Assembly (NCBI GenBank): GCA_964509335.1
Contig: CAZDXB010000043.1
Location: forward strand, 1-18,714
DNA length: 18,714 nt
Source: CAZDXB01 sp964509335
Lineage (GTDB): Bacteria; Bacteroidota; Ignavibacteria; Kapaibacteriales; UBA2268
Reading direction: 5' to 3'
The position numbers were made by a program, and so were the translations under genes. The notes under the pieces were generated by a model. The model did no database searches, was not told where the DNA came from, and saw only the letters and a list, made by a program, of their open reading frames with translations. Positions 1 to 7,680 of this stretch are shown here, piece after piece. Every line of letters starts with the position of its first letter. Position 1 is the first letter of the stretch.

Positions 1-1323
1 CCCGACTTCTTCCCCATTTCCGTTTGGCTTCAGTCGCCTAGCAGGGCTGAAGCGTATAAAAATGCCGGCGTTAATTTATATATCGGTTTATGGAACGATT
101 TGAACCGGGAACAGCTCTCCGCTCTTAAGGACGCCGGTATGTACGTGATGTGCAGGCAGAACGCTTTCGGTCTAAAGAATTTGGGCGATACTACCATACT
201 CGGTTGGACGCATCGAGACGAGCCGGACAACGCCCAATGGAATGAGGAAACTCAATCTTACGACCCTTGCATCGCCCCCGAAGAGATAATCGCGTATTAT
301 AATGAGTTGAAGGCAAACGACTCGTCCAGACCGGTTTATCTTAATTTGGGGCGCGGCGTATCGCATATAGATTGGTATGGACGAGGAGCTTGCACAGGTA
401 AATACGAAATGTATATTGAGGAAAACGACGGATATATAGCTGGTTGCGATATCGCGTCGTTTGATATTTATCCGGTTAACAGTACCGATACGGCTACAAG
501 CGAAAAGCTCTGGTATGTTCCGAAAGGAATCGACAGTCTTATAAGCTGGTCGTCAAAGCCGAGACCGACTTGGTGTTGGATTGAGACGACTAAAATAAGA
601 GAAAGCAGTAATCGGCAACCTACGCCTGCGGAAGTGAAATCGGAGGTATGGATGGCGATTATACATGGGGCGACGGGTATCGGATATTTCTGCCATTCTT
701 GGACGCCGACTTTCGACGAGGCGGCTTTGCTGCACGATAGCGTAATGATTGAGAATGTCGCTTCGATTAACCGGACGATTGCTTCTCTCGCGCCAGTTCT
801 GAACAGCCCGAACGATACGACTTTCGCTTCGGCAACCGGCGATAATACCGAAGTTCCAATCGATATAATGACGAAGTATTACGATGGCGCTTATTATATA
901 TTCGCCGTAGCTATGCGGGAAGGGAATACTACCGGCTATTTTAATATCGCTTCTGGTTCGACAATTGAAGTAATTGGCGAGGACAGAACTTTTATTGCTA
1001 CGGACGGAACTTTTTACGACGACTTTACCGATTACGAAGTTCATATTTATAAAATACCGTCGCCGAATTCCGTTCGAGAATCAAATAATCGTTTGAGCGC
1101 TGTCTCGATATACCCGAATCCAAGCGACGGCAGATTAAATATAAGAACGCCGAAGGGAATAGGCGACTACACGATAACGGTTTATAACGCTTTGTCGGAA
1201 ACGGTTTATCAATCTAAGAACGCGAGAACTATCGATTTAACCGAGCAAAGCTCCGGGGTATATTATCTTGAACTATATAATGGCGGCAGAGCGATTACGC
1301 GAAAAATCCTTATATTAAAATAA
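1..1323 (+). CDS. Secreted glycoside-hydrolase-like protein with T9SS sorting domain (5' truncated)
   Basis: The frame is open from base 1 to the TAA at 1321-1323, so the true start lies outside the window; 440 residues are visible. The first ~310 look like the C-terminal half of a (beta/alpha)8 barrel: repeated hydrophobic strands, an acidic motif GWTHRDEPD (Glu at codon 74) and a strand end TWCWIETT (Glu at codon 195). Two strand-end glutamates fit a retaining clan GH-A-like hydrolase, but the first is preceded by Asp rather than the usual Asn, and I cannot name a GH family. The last ~85 residues form a T9SS type A sorting domain: a YPNPSDG motif near codon 358, beta strands, SSGVYYLEL and a basic-hydrophobic end TRKILILK. 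The protein would therefore cross the outer membrane through T9SS and be released or anchored at the surface. The substrate is unknown. No terminator is visible before the next gene. Sure of the T9SS tail; moderately sure of the hydrolase fold. Confidence 0.8.
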   Translation, partial: PDFFPISVWLQSPSRAEAYKNAGVNLYIGLWNDLNREQLSALKDAGMYVMCRQNAFGLKNLGDTTILGWTHRDEPDNAQWNEETQSYDPCIAPEEIIAYYNELKANDSSRPVYLNLGRGVSHIDWYGRGACTGKYEMYIEENDGYIAGCDIASFDIYPVNSTDTATSEKLWYVPKGIDSLISWSSKPRPTWCWIETTKIRESSNRQPTPAEVKSEVWMAIIHGATGIGYFCHSWTPTFDEAALLHDSVMIENVASINRTIASLAPVLNSPNDTTFASATGDNTEVPIDIMTKYYDGAYYIFAVAMREGNTTGYFNIASGSTIEVIGEDRTFIATDGTFYDDFTDYEVHIYKIPSPNSVRESNNRLSAVSIYPNPSDGRLNIRTPKGIGDYTITVYNALSETVYQSKNARTIDLTEQSSGVYYLELYNGGRAITRKILILK

Positions 1324-1420
1324 AGTTTTTTGGAACGTTCTTTAATAAAACGAAGATTTTTTTAAATTGGAAAATTGGAATTTTTATCGAATCGATTGGC
1401 AAATTTAAAGGGAAGATTTT

Positions 1421-2098
1421 ATGTTAATATCTGACCGGAAAAAGTTTATATTTATACACATAGGCAAGAACGCGGGGACCAGCGTCAGCAGAGCTTTATT
1501 GCCTTTTGCTACGAATAAGTTGTTTTGGTACGGACATAAAGCGCTTCCTTTCGCCAAAAATGAATTTGTATGGTACGCGCATCACGGCTGGCAATGGATT
1601 AAAGCTAATTTATTCAATCGAAGAAGATTTGGCTCGCACGTTAGAGCTTCGCATATTATCGACGTAATCGGAAGGGAAAAATTCGATTCGTATTTTTCGT
1701 TCGCTTTTGTAAGGAATCCTTGGGATAGGCAAGTGTCGTATTATAAATATATGACGAGAGAGCCTCCGTTCGTCGATAGGAAAACAATTAATAGGATAAA
1801 AAGTTTCGGCAGTTTTGACAACTACGTTAAGTGGCGTTGCACTAGAAGAAGAGTTCGGCTTCAAAAAGACTGGGTGTATTCAAAAGACGGCGAACTATTG
1901 GTAGATTTTGTCGGCAGATACGAAAATCTTAAAGAAGATTTCGATAAGATATGTTCGCGTATCGGCGTTTCCGCTTCTTTGCCGAGAGCGAACGTTTCGA
2001 ACACGAAGCCTTATCGCGAGTTTTACACGGAGGAGACGCGGGAGTTGGTTAGAGAAGCTTTTAAGCCGGATATTGAAACTTTCGGTTATGAGTTTTGA
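1421..2098 (+). CDS. Sulfotransferase family protein (Sulfotransfer_2-like)
   Basis: This 225-residue protein has the two PAPS-binding motifs of cytosolic/Golgi-type sulfotransferases. The 5'-phosphosulfate loop is FIHIGKNAGTS (Lys16-Ser21), and the 3'-phosphate motif is SFAFVRNPWDRQVSYY (Arg98, with the conserved NPWDR). A histidine in SHVRASHI (residues 72-79) is a candidate catalytic base. The expected reaction is transfer of sulfate from PAPS to a hydroxyl, probably of a carbohydrate; the acceptor cannot be read from sequence. An unusual tandem duplication, PFATNKLFWYGH (28-39) and PFAKNEFVWYAH (43-54), sits right after the P-loop. The ATG at 1421 follows AGGGAAG with good spacing. A palindrome GAGTTTTGAAACTC overlaps the TGA stop but has no T-run. 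Only 28 bases separate it from the next gene, so co-transcription is likely. It lacks a signal peptide and is probably cytoplasmic. Confidence 0.85.
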   Translation: MLISDRKKFIFIHIGKNAGTSVSRALLPFATNKLFWYGHKALPFAKNEFVWYAHHGWQWIKANLFNRRRFGSHVRASHIIDVIGREKFDSYFSFAFVRNPWDRQVSYYKYMTREPPFVDRKTINRIKSFGSFDNYVKWRCTRRRVRLQKDWVYSKDGELLVDFVGRYENLKEDFDKICSRIGVSASLPRANVSNTKPYREFYTEETRELVREAFKPDIETFGYEF

Positions 2099-2126
2099 AA
2101 CTCAAAAGCAATATCAATAAATAAAA

Positions 2127-3014
2127 ATGAATAATCTATTAATGACTACTCCCGACTGGATTGACAGAGAGGAATACCCGTTCGAGTCGAACTATTTGGA
2201 ACTCGACGGCGGGAGAATGCATTATATCGACGAAGGCGAGGGCGAGCCGATAGTTATGGTTCACGGCAATCCTAGTTGGTCTTTTTTGTATCGCCATATG
2301 ATAAAGGGGCTGTCCAAGAAATTTCGATGCATAGCGCCGGACCATTTGGGCTTCGGGCTATCGGACAAGCCATACGAACTGTCTTATCTGCCGGAGGGAC
2401 ACGCCAAGAATATTGAGACGCTTATCGAGCGCTTGGAATTAAAGAACGTAACGCTAGTCGGGCAGGATTGGGGCGGTCCGACGGGATTTTCTTACGCCGC
2501 CAACAATCCGGAAAACGTGAAAAGCTTAATCGTTCTGAACACTTGGATGTGGTCCGTTAAGGGCGACTTATACTACGAGGCGTTCAGCAGGTTTATGGGC
2601 GGCGCTATCGGGCGTTTTCTAATTAAGCGATACAATTATTTCGTGAACGGCGTTATGAAAATAGCGTCGGGGGACAAATCCAAATTGAACGAGCATGTTC
2701 ACAATCATTATAGGAAGCCGCTGGAAAAGCCGGAAGACCGCAAAGCTTGCTGGGCGATGCCCAAAAGGATTGTCGGCTCGAGCGAATGGCTCGACGAACT
2801 TTGGTCGCAAAGAGAGAAGATAAAGGACAAGCCCGCTTTGATATTATGGGGGATGAAAGACATCGCGTTCCGCGAGAAGGAATTGAAGAAATGGAGCGAT
2901 TTATTTACTAATCGCGAAGTCGTTAAGTTCGAAGACGCCGGGCATTTCCTTCAGGAAGAGAAGGGCGGGGAGCTGGTTCCGTATATAGAGGAATTCTTAG
3001 AGAAGAACAAATAG
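2127..3014 (+). CDS. Haloalkane dehalogenase-type alpha/beta hydrolase (HLD-III-like)
   Basis: This 295-residue alpha/beta-hydrolase has every key position of haloalkane dehalogenases, which hydrolyse carbon-halogen bonds to alcohol plus halide. The motif MVHGNPSWSFLYRH supplies the oxyanion hole and halide-binding Asn48. VGQDWGGPTG supplies nucleophile Asp114 and halide-binding Trp115. ILWGMKDIAF supplies the catalytic acid Asp245, placed after strand 7, and FEDAGHFLQEE supplies His273. An Asp-His-Asp plus Asn-Trp set corresponds to subfamily HLD-III. The length is normal and there is no signal peptide, so it should be cytoplasmic. The ATG at 2127 has an A-rich leader and no Shine-Dalgarno; Met6 (2142) is a possible alternative start. 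It sits 28 bases after the sulfotransferase and 27 before the FG-GAP gene, an apparent operon with no obvious shared task. Related hydrolases with the same framework act on epoxides or esters, so activity on halides is inferred from residues only. Confidence 0.85.
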   Translation: MNNLLMTTPDWIDREEYPFESNYLELDGGRMHYIDEGEGEPIVMVHGNPSWSFLYRHMIKGLSKKFRCIAPDHLGFGLSDKPYELSYLPEGHAKNIETLIERLELKNVTLVGQDWGGPTGFSYAANNPENVKSLIVLNTWMWSVKGDLYYEAFSRFMGGAIGRFLIKRYNYFVNGVMKIASGDKSKLNEHVHNHYRKPLEKPEDRKACWAMPKRIVGSSEWLDELWSQREKIKDKPALILWGMKDIAFREKELKKWSDLFTNREVVKFEDAGHFLQEEKGGELVPYIEEFLEKNK

Positions 3015-3041
3015 CTTTTATTATTAATAGACGGTGATTAT

Positions 3042-5366
3042 ATGAAAAAAATATTTACCTCCCTCGCGTTGATTGCGTTCTTCGCGACGTCGCTTAACGC
3101 TCAGATAGAAGAAACAATAAAGTATTACGCCCCCGGCGATCGCGTCTACTATAACAGCGAAGAAATAGATATGCAGATTGGTCGCTTCGAGCCGGAGGCG
3201 CCGTGTTATATCAAGAAGTTCACTTTGTTTTTTACAGGCTCGACCGGCGAGGCGAAGATAAGGCTTTTTGGTTACGAGGCGGGAACTCAGGTTCCTCAAT
3301 TGATGAACGACGTAATAGCCCCGATAACTATCGAAAAGACCGTTCAAGGCAACCAGTCGATAGAAGTCGAGCTGCCGGAACCGGTATGGTTCGACAATAG
3401 TTGGTTCTGGGTGGCGGTGGACGATATGCCCTCTGGGATGTATTTGCTGTCCGACAACGTCGAAAAGGAAATAAAGCATCATTATTATTATCAGGTATTG
3501 CACACTACAAATTCGGAGCAAGAATGGGCTGTTGGAAGTTTCTCGTATATAATCGACGTTCTCGTTTCTTATCCGACGAAGACTTCGCAAAACATTATGC
3601 AAGACGTTACGGCGTCCTGCGGTTTCGTCGAGGAGCTGCCGAGCTTGTGCATTGCCGCGGCGGATTATAATCAAGACGATTATATCGATATATTCATCAA
3701 TAATAAGCTTTACAAAAACAATCGAGACGGTTCGTTTACCGATATTACTCAGGAATTGGGAGTGGCGAATAATTATAATTCCGGGTTTGAAAGGACTTGG
3801 CAGTGCCAATCGTTCGTCGATATAGACAACGACGGGGATTTGGATATAGTGTCGTTCGGTCCCGACACCAGCGTAGTATTTATTAATAACGACGGGGAAT
3901 TCGAAGAGAAAATATTGAGCCTGCCGCCTTTTCCAACTTTCGGATATTCGCCTTTGTTGTTCAACTGGGCGGATTTGAATTACGACGGCTATCCCGACCT
4001 CTTCGCCGGTCAGCAAGCTTCGGAATACGGAGAGCAAGGACCTGACATTCTTCCGAGTTATGTCTTTATTAACGATAAAAACAACGATTTTAAGGATGAA
4101 TCCTCGCGTATGTTTTCTCCGGGGCATACTTTCCGTCGAGCGCGAGCCTCGCAGTTCGGAGATTACGACAACGACGGCGACCTCGATTTGTATATAGCTA
4201 ATTACTTTCTGAATCGCGACGAACTTTACGAGAACGACGGCGACGGTTTCTTTAGAGATATAGCACCGCTTAAAGCTTTGGATATTCATTCTGGCGGCTC
4301 TCAACACGGATGCGGAGTTAATTTGTTCGATTTCGACAACGACTTAGACCTTGATATAATAGTGGCTCGCATCGCTCACGCTCGTTTTGTTCAGTACGAC
4401 CATAGGGGAACCGGTCTTTATAGAAACGAAGGCGCGCCGAATTTCAGATTTACGGATTTAACGGGGCAGTATAACGACTATCCCGGGCAAGTGTCGCCGA
4501 TAGGTCTCGAATACGAGGACTACCACTCCAGCGCGGCTTTCGCGGACGTCAACAACGACGGATTGCCCGATTTACTGCTTAAGACGTATAATCCATATAG
4601 GTTTATTAGCTTTTACGAGCAGCAGCCCGACCATACTTTTAAAATGGCGAGGTTTAAATACGGGCTCGACAGACTAGACGCGCGTCAGGCGGGTCAGGTT
4701 TGGCTGGATTACAACAACGACGGCAAAATCGATTTGGCTATGATTAACAACAAGAAAGTATCTCTATTCAGAAATACGATTTCGAACGGGACGAACTCCG
4801 TTGAGTTGAATTTAAGATGCACAAGCGGCAATTCATTCGCTATCGGCGGAAGGGCTTACGTTCATTGCGGCGACTCGACGTTTATGCGCGAAGTCGTGTG
4901 TGGGCAGGACGAGTGGGTGCAATTCCCGTATCGTTTGCACTTCGGTTTGGGAGAGATTCAAACGATAGATTCGGTTGTCGTCCTTTGGCCCACGCAGCCG
5001 CAGAAAAGGGATGTTTATAAGGATTTACTCGCGAATAATATTTATACTCTTACAGAGGATGGCGGCGTTAGTTCAATACCGGTGGGCGTCCAGTACGCTA
5101 AGAAATACGAGATTATTACGAACGCGTATCCTAATCCGTTTAGCAATCGCTCGATAATAAGTTATGAATTAGAGAAGAGCGAGCGAGTTATCTTAAAGAT
5201 ATACGACGGACAAGGCGCCGAAGTGAGGACTTTGGTCGATGAAACACAAAAGGCGGGCGAGCGAAAAGCCGTATTCAACGCCGAAGATTTGCCTCAAGGC
5301 AATTATTATTATAGATTAATTATCGGCGACAAAGTCGTCGGCGATAAACTTATTTTAGTTAAGTAA
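3042..5366 (+). CDS. Secreted FG-GAP/VCBS repeat protein with ASPIC/UnbV domain and T9SS sorting domain
   Basis: This 774-residue protein starts with a clear signal peptide (MKKIFTSLALIAFFATSLNA, cleavage before Gln21). A beta-rich region to ~190 follows, then seven FG-GAP/VCBS-type calcium loops with a DxDxDGxxD pattern: DYNQDDYID (~208), DIDNDGDLD (~260), DLNYDGYPD (~311), DYDNDGDLD (~374), DFDNDLDLD (~430), DVNNDGLPD (~503) and DYNNDGKID (~556). The fifth lacks the central Gly. Residues ~594-660 match an ASPIC/UnbV domain (FAIGGRAYV, FGLGEIQTIDSVVVLWP), giving the CRTAC1-like order FG-GAP then ASPIC. A T9SS type A tail begins at AYPNPFSNRS (~695) and ends VVGDKLILVK. The protein is thus predicted to be exported by Sec and T9SS and to fold as a calcium-loaded beta-propeller at the surface, probably for adhesion or carbohydrate binding; no catalytic residues are visible. 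A long antisense open frame across 3024-4307 is a by-product of its GAC/AAC-rich repeats. Confidence 0.93.
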   Translation: MKKIFTSLALIAFFATSLNAQIEETIKYYAPGDRVYYNSEEIDMQIGRFEPEAPCYIKKFTLFFTGSTGEAKIRLFGYEAGTQVPQLMNDVIAPITIEKTVQGNQSIEVELPEPVWFDNSWFWVAVDDMPSGMYLLSDNVEKEIKHHYYYQVLHTTNSEQEWAVGSFSYIIDVLVSYPTKTSQNIMQDVTASCGFVEELPSLCIAAADYNQDDYIDIFINNKLYKNNRDGSFTDITQELGVANNYNSGFERTWQCQSFVDIDNDGDLDIVSFGPDTSVVFINNDGEFEEKILSLPPFPTFGYSPLLFNWADLNYDGYPDLFAGQQASEYGEQGPDILPSYVFINDKNNDFKDESSRMFSPGHTFRRARASQFGDYDNDGDLDLYIANYFLNRDELYENDGDGFFRDIAPLKALDIHSGGSQHGCGVNLFDFDNDLDLDIIVARIAHARFVQYDHRGTGLYRNEGAPNFRFTDLTGQYNDYPGQVSPIGLEYEDYHSSAAFADVNNDGLPDLLLKTYNPYRFISFYEQQPDHTFKMARFKYGLDRLDARQAGQVWLDYNNDGKIDLAMINNKKVSLFRNTISNGTNSVELNLRCTSGNSFAIGGRAYVHCGDSTFMREVVCGQDEWVQFPYRLHFGLGEIQTIDSVVVLWPTQPQKRDVYKDLLANNIYTLTEDGGVSSIPVGVQYAKKYEIITNAYPNPFSNRSIISYELEKSERVILKIYDGQGAEVRTLVDETQKAGERKAVFNAEDLPQGNYYYRLIIGDKVVGDKLILVK

Positions 5367-5465
5367 CATAGAGAGGCGTCGTTAAAAAACGTTAAATTTA
5401 TGTTTAGAACGAAGCAAAGCGAATAGTGAAAACGACAAAAGCGGCGGACAGTTAAAAGGAGTATT

Positions 5466-6047
5466 ATGAACGTTTTTGTATTGAATACGGGAAGAGCCGG
5501 CTCGACGACTTTCGCAAAGGCTTGCGGTCATATTGAAAATTATATCAGCGCTCACGAGTCTAGGCGAGCAAAGCTGGGCGACGAACGTTTTAATTATCCG
5601 GATAATCATATCGAAGCGGACAATCGTCTCTCTTGGTTGCTGGGAAGGCTCGACAGACATTACGGCGACGACGCTTTTTACGTTCACTTAAAAAGAAACG
5701 AGCGCGACACCGCGAGAAGTTTTTTGAAGCGATACGACTTTGGAATAATTGAATCTTATAGAAAAGCAACGCTTAGGGGATTGCCCGACGACGCGCCGCC
5801 TATGTCTGTCGCTTTGGATTACTGCGATACGGTAAATAGCAATATCGAGTTGTTCTTAAAAGATAAAAAGCGAAAGATGGAATTCCATTTGGAAAGCGCC
5901 CGCGAAGATTTCAAAATATTCTGGGAGCTTATCGGAGCGAAAGGCGACATAGACGCCGCGTTGTCAGAATTCGACGTAAAATACAACGTTTCGAAACCAA
6001 AGAAAAGTAAGAACAAATCTTTCCTAAAACGGATTTTTCGCAAGTAG
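5466..6047 (+). CDS. Divergent sulfotransferase-like P-loop protein
   Basis: This 193-residue protein begins directly with strand plus loop FVLNTGRAGSTT (Gly9-Thr15), the position and shape of the 5'-phosphosulfate loop of sulfotransferases. A second motif, YVHLKRNERDTARSF (Arg77 to Ser85), resembles the 3'-phosphate site, where an Arg and a downstream Ser contact the nucleotide. Between them lies a His-rich segment (HIENYISAHESRRAK). The tail is very basic (KPKKSKNKSFLKRIFRK). The start is well supported: AAGGAG at 5456-5461, four bases before the ATG, the best Shine-Dalgarno in this half of the window. It is shorter than typical sulfotransferases (250-300), so it may be a minimal or non-catalytic relative; a generic P-loop kinase is the alternative. 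An intrinsic terminator overlaps its stop codon, making it the last gene of the upstream unit. Confidence 0.65.
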   Translation: MNVFVLNTGRAGSTTFAKACGHIENYISAHESRRAKLGDERFNYPDNHIEADNRLSWLLGRLDRHYGDDAFYVHLKRNERDTARSFLKRYDFGIIESYRKATLRGLPDDAPPMSVALDYCDTVNSNIELFLKDKKRKMEFHLESAREDFKIFWELIGAKGDIDAALSEFDVKYNVSKPKKSKNKSFLKRIFRK

Positions 6048-6072
6048 CGAACGCGGCGTCGCTATTCCTTTT
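6045..6072 (+). terminator. Intrinsic terminator overlapping the stop codon of the sulfotransferase-like gene
   Basis: The stem TAGCGA (6045-6050) pairs perfectly with TCGCTA (6059-6064). The inner CG/CG pairs around a CGG loop extend the stem, with one bulged A. TTCCTTTT follows. The stop codon TAG is the first three bases of the stem. The T-run is interrupted by CC, so strength is uncertain, but a promoter follows 33 bases later, which fits a unit boundary. Confidence 0.6.
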
Positions 6073-6104
6073 AATTATAAAACGATATAAATGATAAATA
6101 CAAA

Positions 6105-6133
6105 TTGACGCCGAGAAGTTTGCATAGTATATT
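6105..6133 (+). promoter_or_regulatory. Sigma-70-type promoter for the GT2 gene
   Basis: A -35 box TTGACG (6105-6110), a spacer of exactly 17 bases and a -10 box TATATT (6128-6133). The -10 box ends 26 bases before the ATG at 6160, giving a predicted leader of about 20 bases. It shares spacing and -10 with the promoters at 9809-9837 and 12697-12725, which strengthens each call. Confidence 0.65.
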
Positions 6134-6159
6134 AAACCGAAATTAAGTAGATTGATTTT

Positions 6160-7119
6160 ATGAATAAGCCAAAAATAAGCGTCTTAATGTCCGTTTATAA
6201 CGGCGAGAAGTATCTGGCGGAAGTTGTCGATAGCGTTTTGAGGCAAACGTTAAAAGACTTTGAATTTATCATTGTGGACGATTGCTCGACCGATTCTTCT
6301 CGTTCGGTATTGGAATCGTATTCGGACGACCGAATTCGGTTGATTTACAACGATGAAAACTTAGGATTAACGAAATCGTTAAATCGAGCTTTAAAAGAAG
6401 TTAAAGGGGAATATATTGCTCGACTGGACGCCGACGACATTAATCGCGAAGATAGATTCGAGAAGCAAGCGGCTTTTTTGGAAGGGCTTTCCGATATTGA
6501 CGTAGCGTTTTCAGAGATTCAAAATATCGACGAAAAGGGGGAACGCCTATATACTATTAGTCGGATAAATTCACCGGAAGAGATATATTACTATTTATAT
6601 TTTATCAATCCCTTGATTCATCCTACCGCAATGTTTCATAAAAACATATTAGATAAATTCGGCAAGTACGACGAAAGCTATAAATACGCTCAAGATTTTG
6701 AGTTGTGGAATAGGCTGAAAAACGAAGTCAAGTTCGGCAAGTTCCCGGAAGCGTTGGTCTTTTATAGAAAAGACAAGGAGCAAATATCCCGGAAGTCGCT
6801 TCCCGAACAATCGAAATACGCTTCGAAAATTTATCGCCGAAATTTAAGCGAATTAAAGCTAAGCTCCGCCGAAATTAAGGAAGCGGAGTATTTTCATACC
6901 AAAGCTTTTCAAGAGAATTCGAAAGATATTACAATTAGCAAATTAAAGCTGTTGATTAAAATAAATAAGCTTATTATAGAAAAGGCGCCAAGTTTTCTCG
7001 ATAAATCGAAAGTAAAAAGAGCGGCGAGGATTATGTTTTATTACTATGTTTACTGTTACGCGAGGAAAGGAAAGGTTCTAAATCCCGCTTTGAATTTGCT
7101 CAGGAGACTAGTCAAATAA
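6160..7119 (+). CDS. Family 2 glycosyltransferase
   Basis: This 319-residue protein is a GT-A fold, inverting family 2 glycosyltransferase. It opens with KISVLMSVYNGEKYL, then has the nucleotide-binding acidic pair FIIVDDCSTD (Asp40-Asp41), the metal-binding DxD in ARLDADD (Asp90-Asp92) and a candidate catalytic base in YAQDFELWNRL (Asp179). The domain spans about residues 5-230. The C-terminal ~90 residues are Lys-rich and helical, ending in a hydrophobic-basic stretch (MFYYYVYCYARKGK), possibly for membrane association, with no clear membrane span. The donor and acceptor sugars cannot be told. The protein should act at the cytoplasmic face in polysaccharide or glycan assembly. It has its own promoter and no clear Shine-Dalgarno (AAGTAGATTGATTTT before the ATG). 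The next gene follows after 57 bases without a terminator and is probably co-transcribed. Confidence 0.93.
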   Translation: MNKPKISVLMSVYNGEKYLAEVVDSVLRQTLKDFEFIIVDDCSTDSSRSVLESYSDDRIRLIYNDENLGLTKSLNRALKEVKGEYIARLDADDINREDRFEKQAAFLEGLSDIDVAFSEIQNIDEKGERLYTISRINSPEEIYYYLYFINPLIHPTAMFHKNILDKFGKYDESYKYAQDFELWNRLKNEVKFGKFPEALVFYRKDKEQISRKSLPEQSKYASKIYRRNLSELKLSSAEIKEAEYFHTKAFQENSKDITISKLKLLIKINKLIIEKAPSFLDKSKVKRAARIMFYYYVYCYARKGKVLNPALNLLRRLVK

Positions 7120-7176
7120 ACTATTTTCAGTTACGTCAAATTTTAAGAGTTATGTATTGCTAAAACGGAATTAGTT

Positions 7177-7587
7177 ATGACTACAAAAGAGATATTGGAT
7201 AAGTATAAGACAATAGCGGTTTACGGTATGTCAACAAGTACGAATAAACCGGCAAGGCGCGTTCCGGCGTTTTTGTATAGTAAGGGTTTCGAAATCATAC
7301 CGATTAATCCGAAAGCCGATAAAATTATCGGCAAAAAAGTTTACAGAGAATTAAAAGACATTCCCGACAAGATAGAAATCCTCGACGTTTTTAGACCATC
7401 TTCTGAAGCGTACGGAGTCGTAAAAGAAGCCGTCGAGCGACATAAAGAAAAGGGCGATATAGACGTAATATGGCTCCAAGATGGCATAGTTAGCGACGAA
7501 GGAAAAAAGCTAGCCGAAGAAAACGGCATAGAGTTCGTTCAAGACAAATGTATGCACACCGAATACGTCTCTAATTTTGGGAGTTGA
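7177..7587 (+). CDS. CoA-binding (YccU-like, CoA_binding_2) domain protein
   Basis: This 136-residue single-domain protein has a Rossmann-like CoA-binding fold. Strand one and the nucleotide loop are KTIAVYGMSTSTNKPA (11-26), followed by ARRVPAFLYSKGFEIIPINPKA, VYRELKDIPDKIEILDVFRP, VIWLQDGIVSDEGKK and the conserved end FVQDKCMHTEY, whose Cys is typical of the family. Related stand-alone proteins bind CoA or acyl-CoA, and the fold matches the N-terminal domain of succinyl-CoA synthetase alpha, but no defined reaction is established for them. Its length is normal for the family. It lies 57 bases after the GT2 gene and is followed by a strong terminator, so it ends that transcription unit; a functional link to glycosyl transfer is not evident. 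No Shine-Dalgarno is obvious. Confidence 0.92.
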   Translation: MTTKEILDKYKTIAVYGMSTSTNKPARRVPAFLYSKGFEIIPINPKADKIIGKKVYRELKDIPDKIEILDVFRPSSEAYGVVKEAVERHKEKGDIDVIWLQDGIVSDEGKKLAEENGIEFVQDKCMHTEYVSNFGS

Positions 7588-7622
7588 TTTATTGAATTTA
7601 AAAACATTTAGAATGATATTAG

Positions 7623-7655
7623 GCGGGATGCTTAAATGTGCGTTCCGCTTTTTTT
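7623..7655 (+). terminator. Intrinsic terminator after the CoA-binding gene
   Basis: GCGGGATGC (7623-7631) pairs with GCGTTCCGC (7640-7648) in a nine-pair stem including two G-T wobbles. The loop is TTAAATGT and seven Ts follow. It begins 36 bases after the stop codon. Confidence 0.88.
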
Positions 7656-7680
7656 ATTTATAATATTTCAGCGCTTTTTC

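Noticed and set aside
553..1044. A 163-codon minus-strand open frame
   Set aside because: It lies wholly inside the glycoside-hydrolase-like gene, is Arg/Ser-rich, and shows no motif.
2090..2103. GAGTTTTGAAACTC palindrome over the stop of the first sulfotransferase, as a terminator
   Set aside because: The stem is only five usable AT-rich pairs and no T-run follows; the next gene starts 24 bases later, so read-through is expected.
3024..4307. A 427-codon open frame on the minus strand opposite the FG-GAP gene
   Set aside because: The sense gene has a signal peptide, seven calcium loops and T9SS tail. The antisense frame stays open because GAC/AAC/GAT codons read backwards give no stops; its protein is Val/Ile/Arg-rich with no family resemblance.
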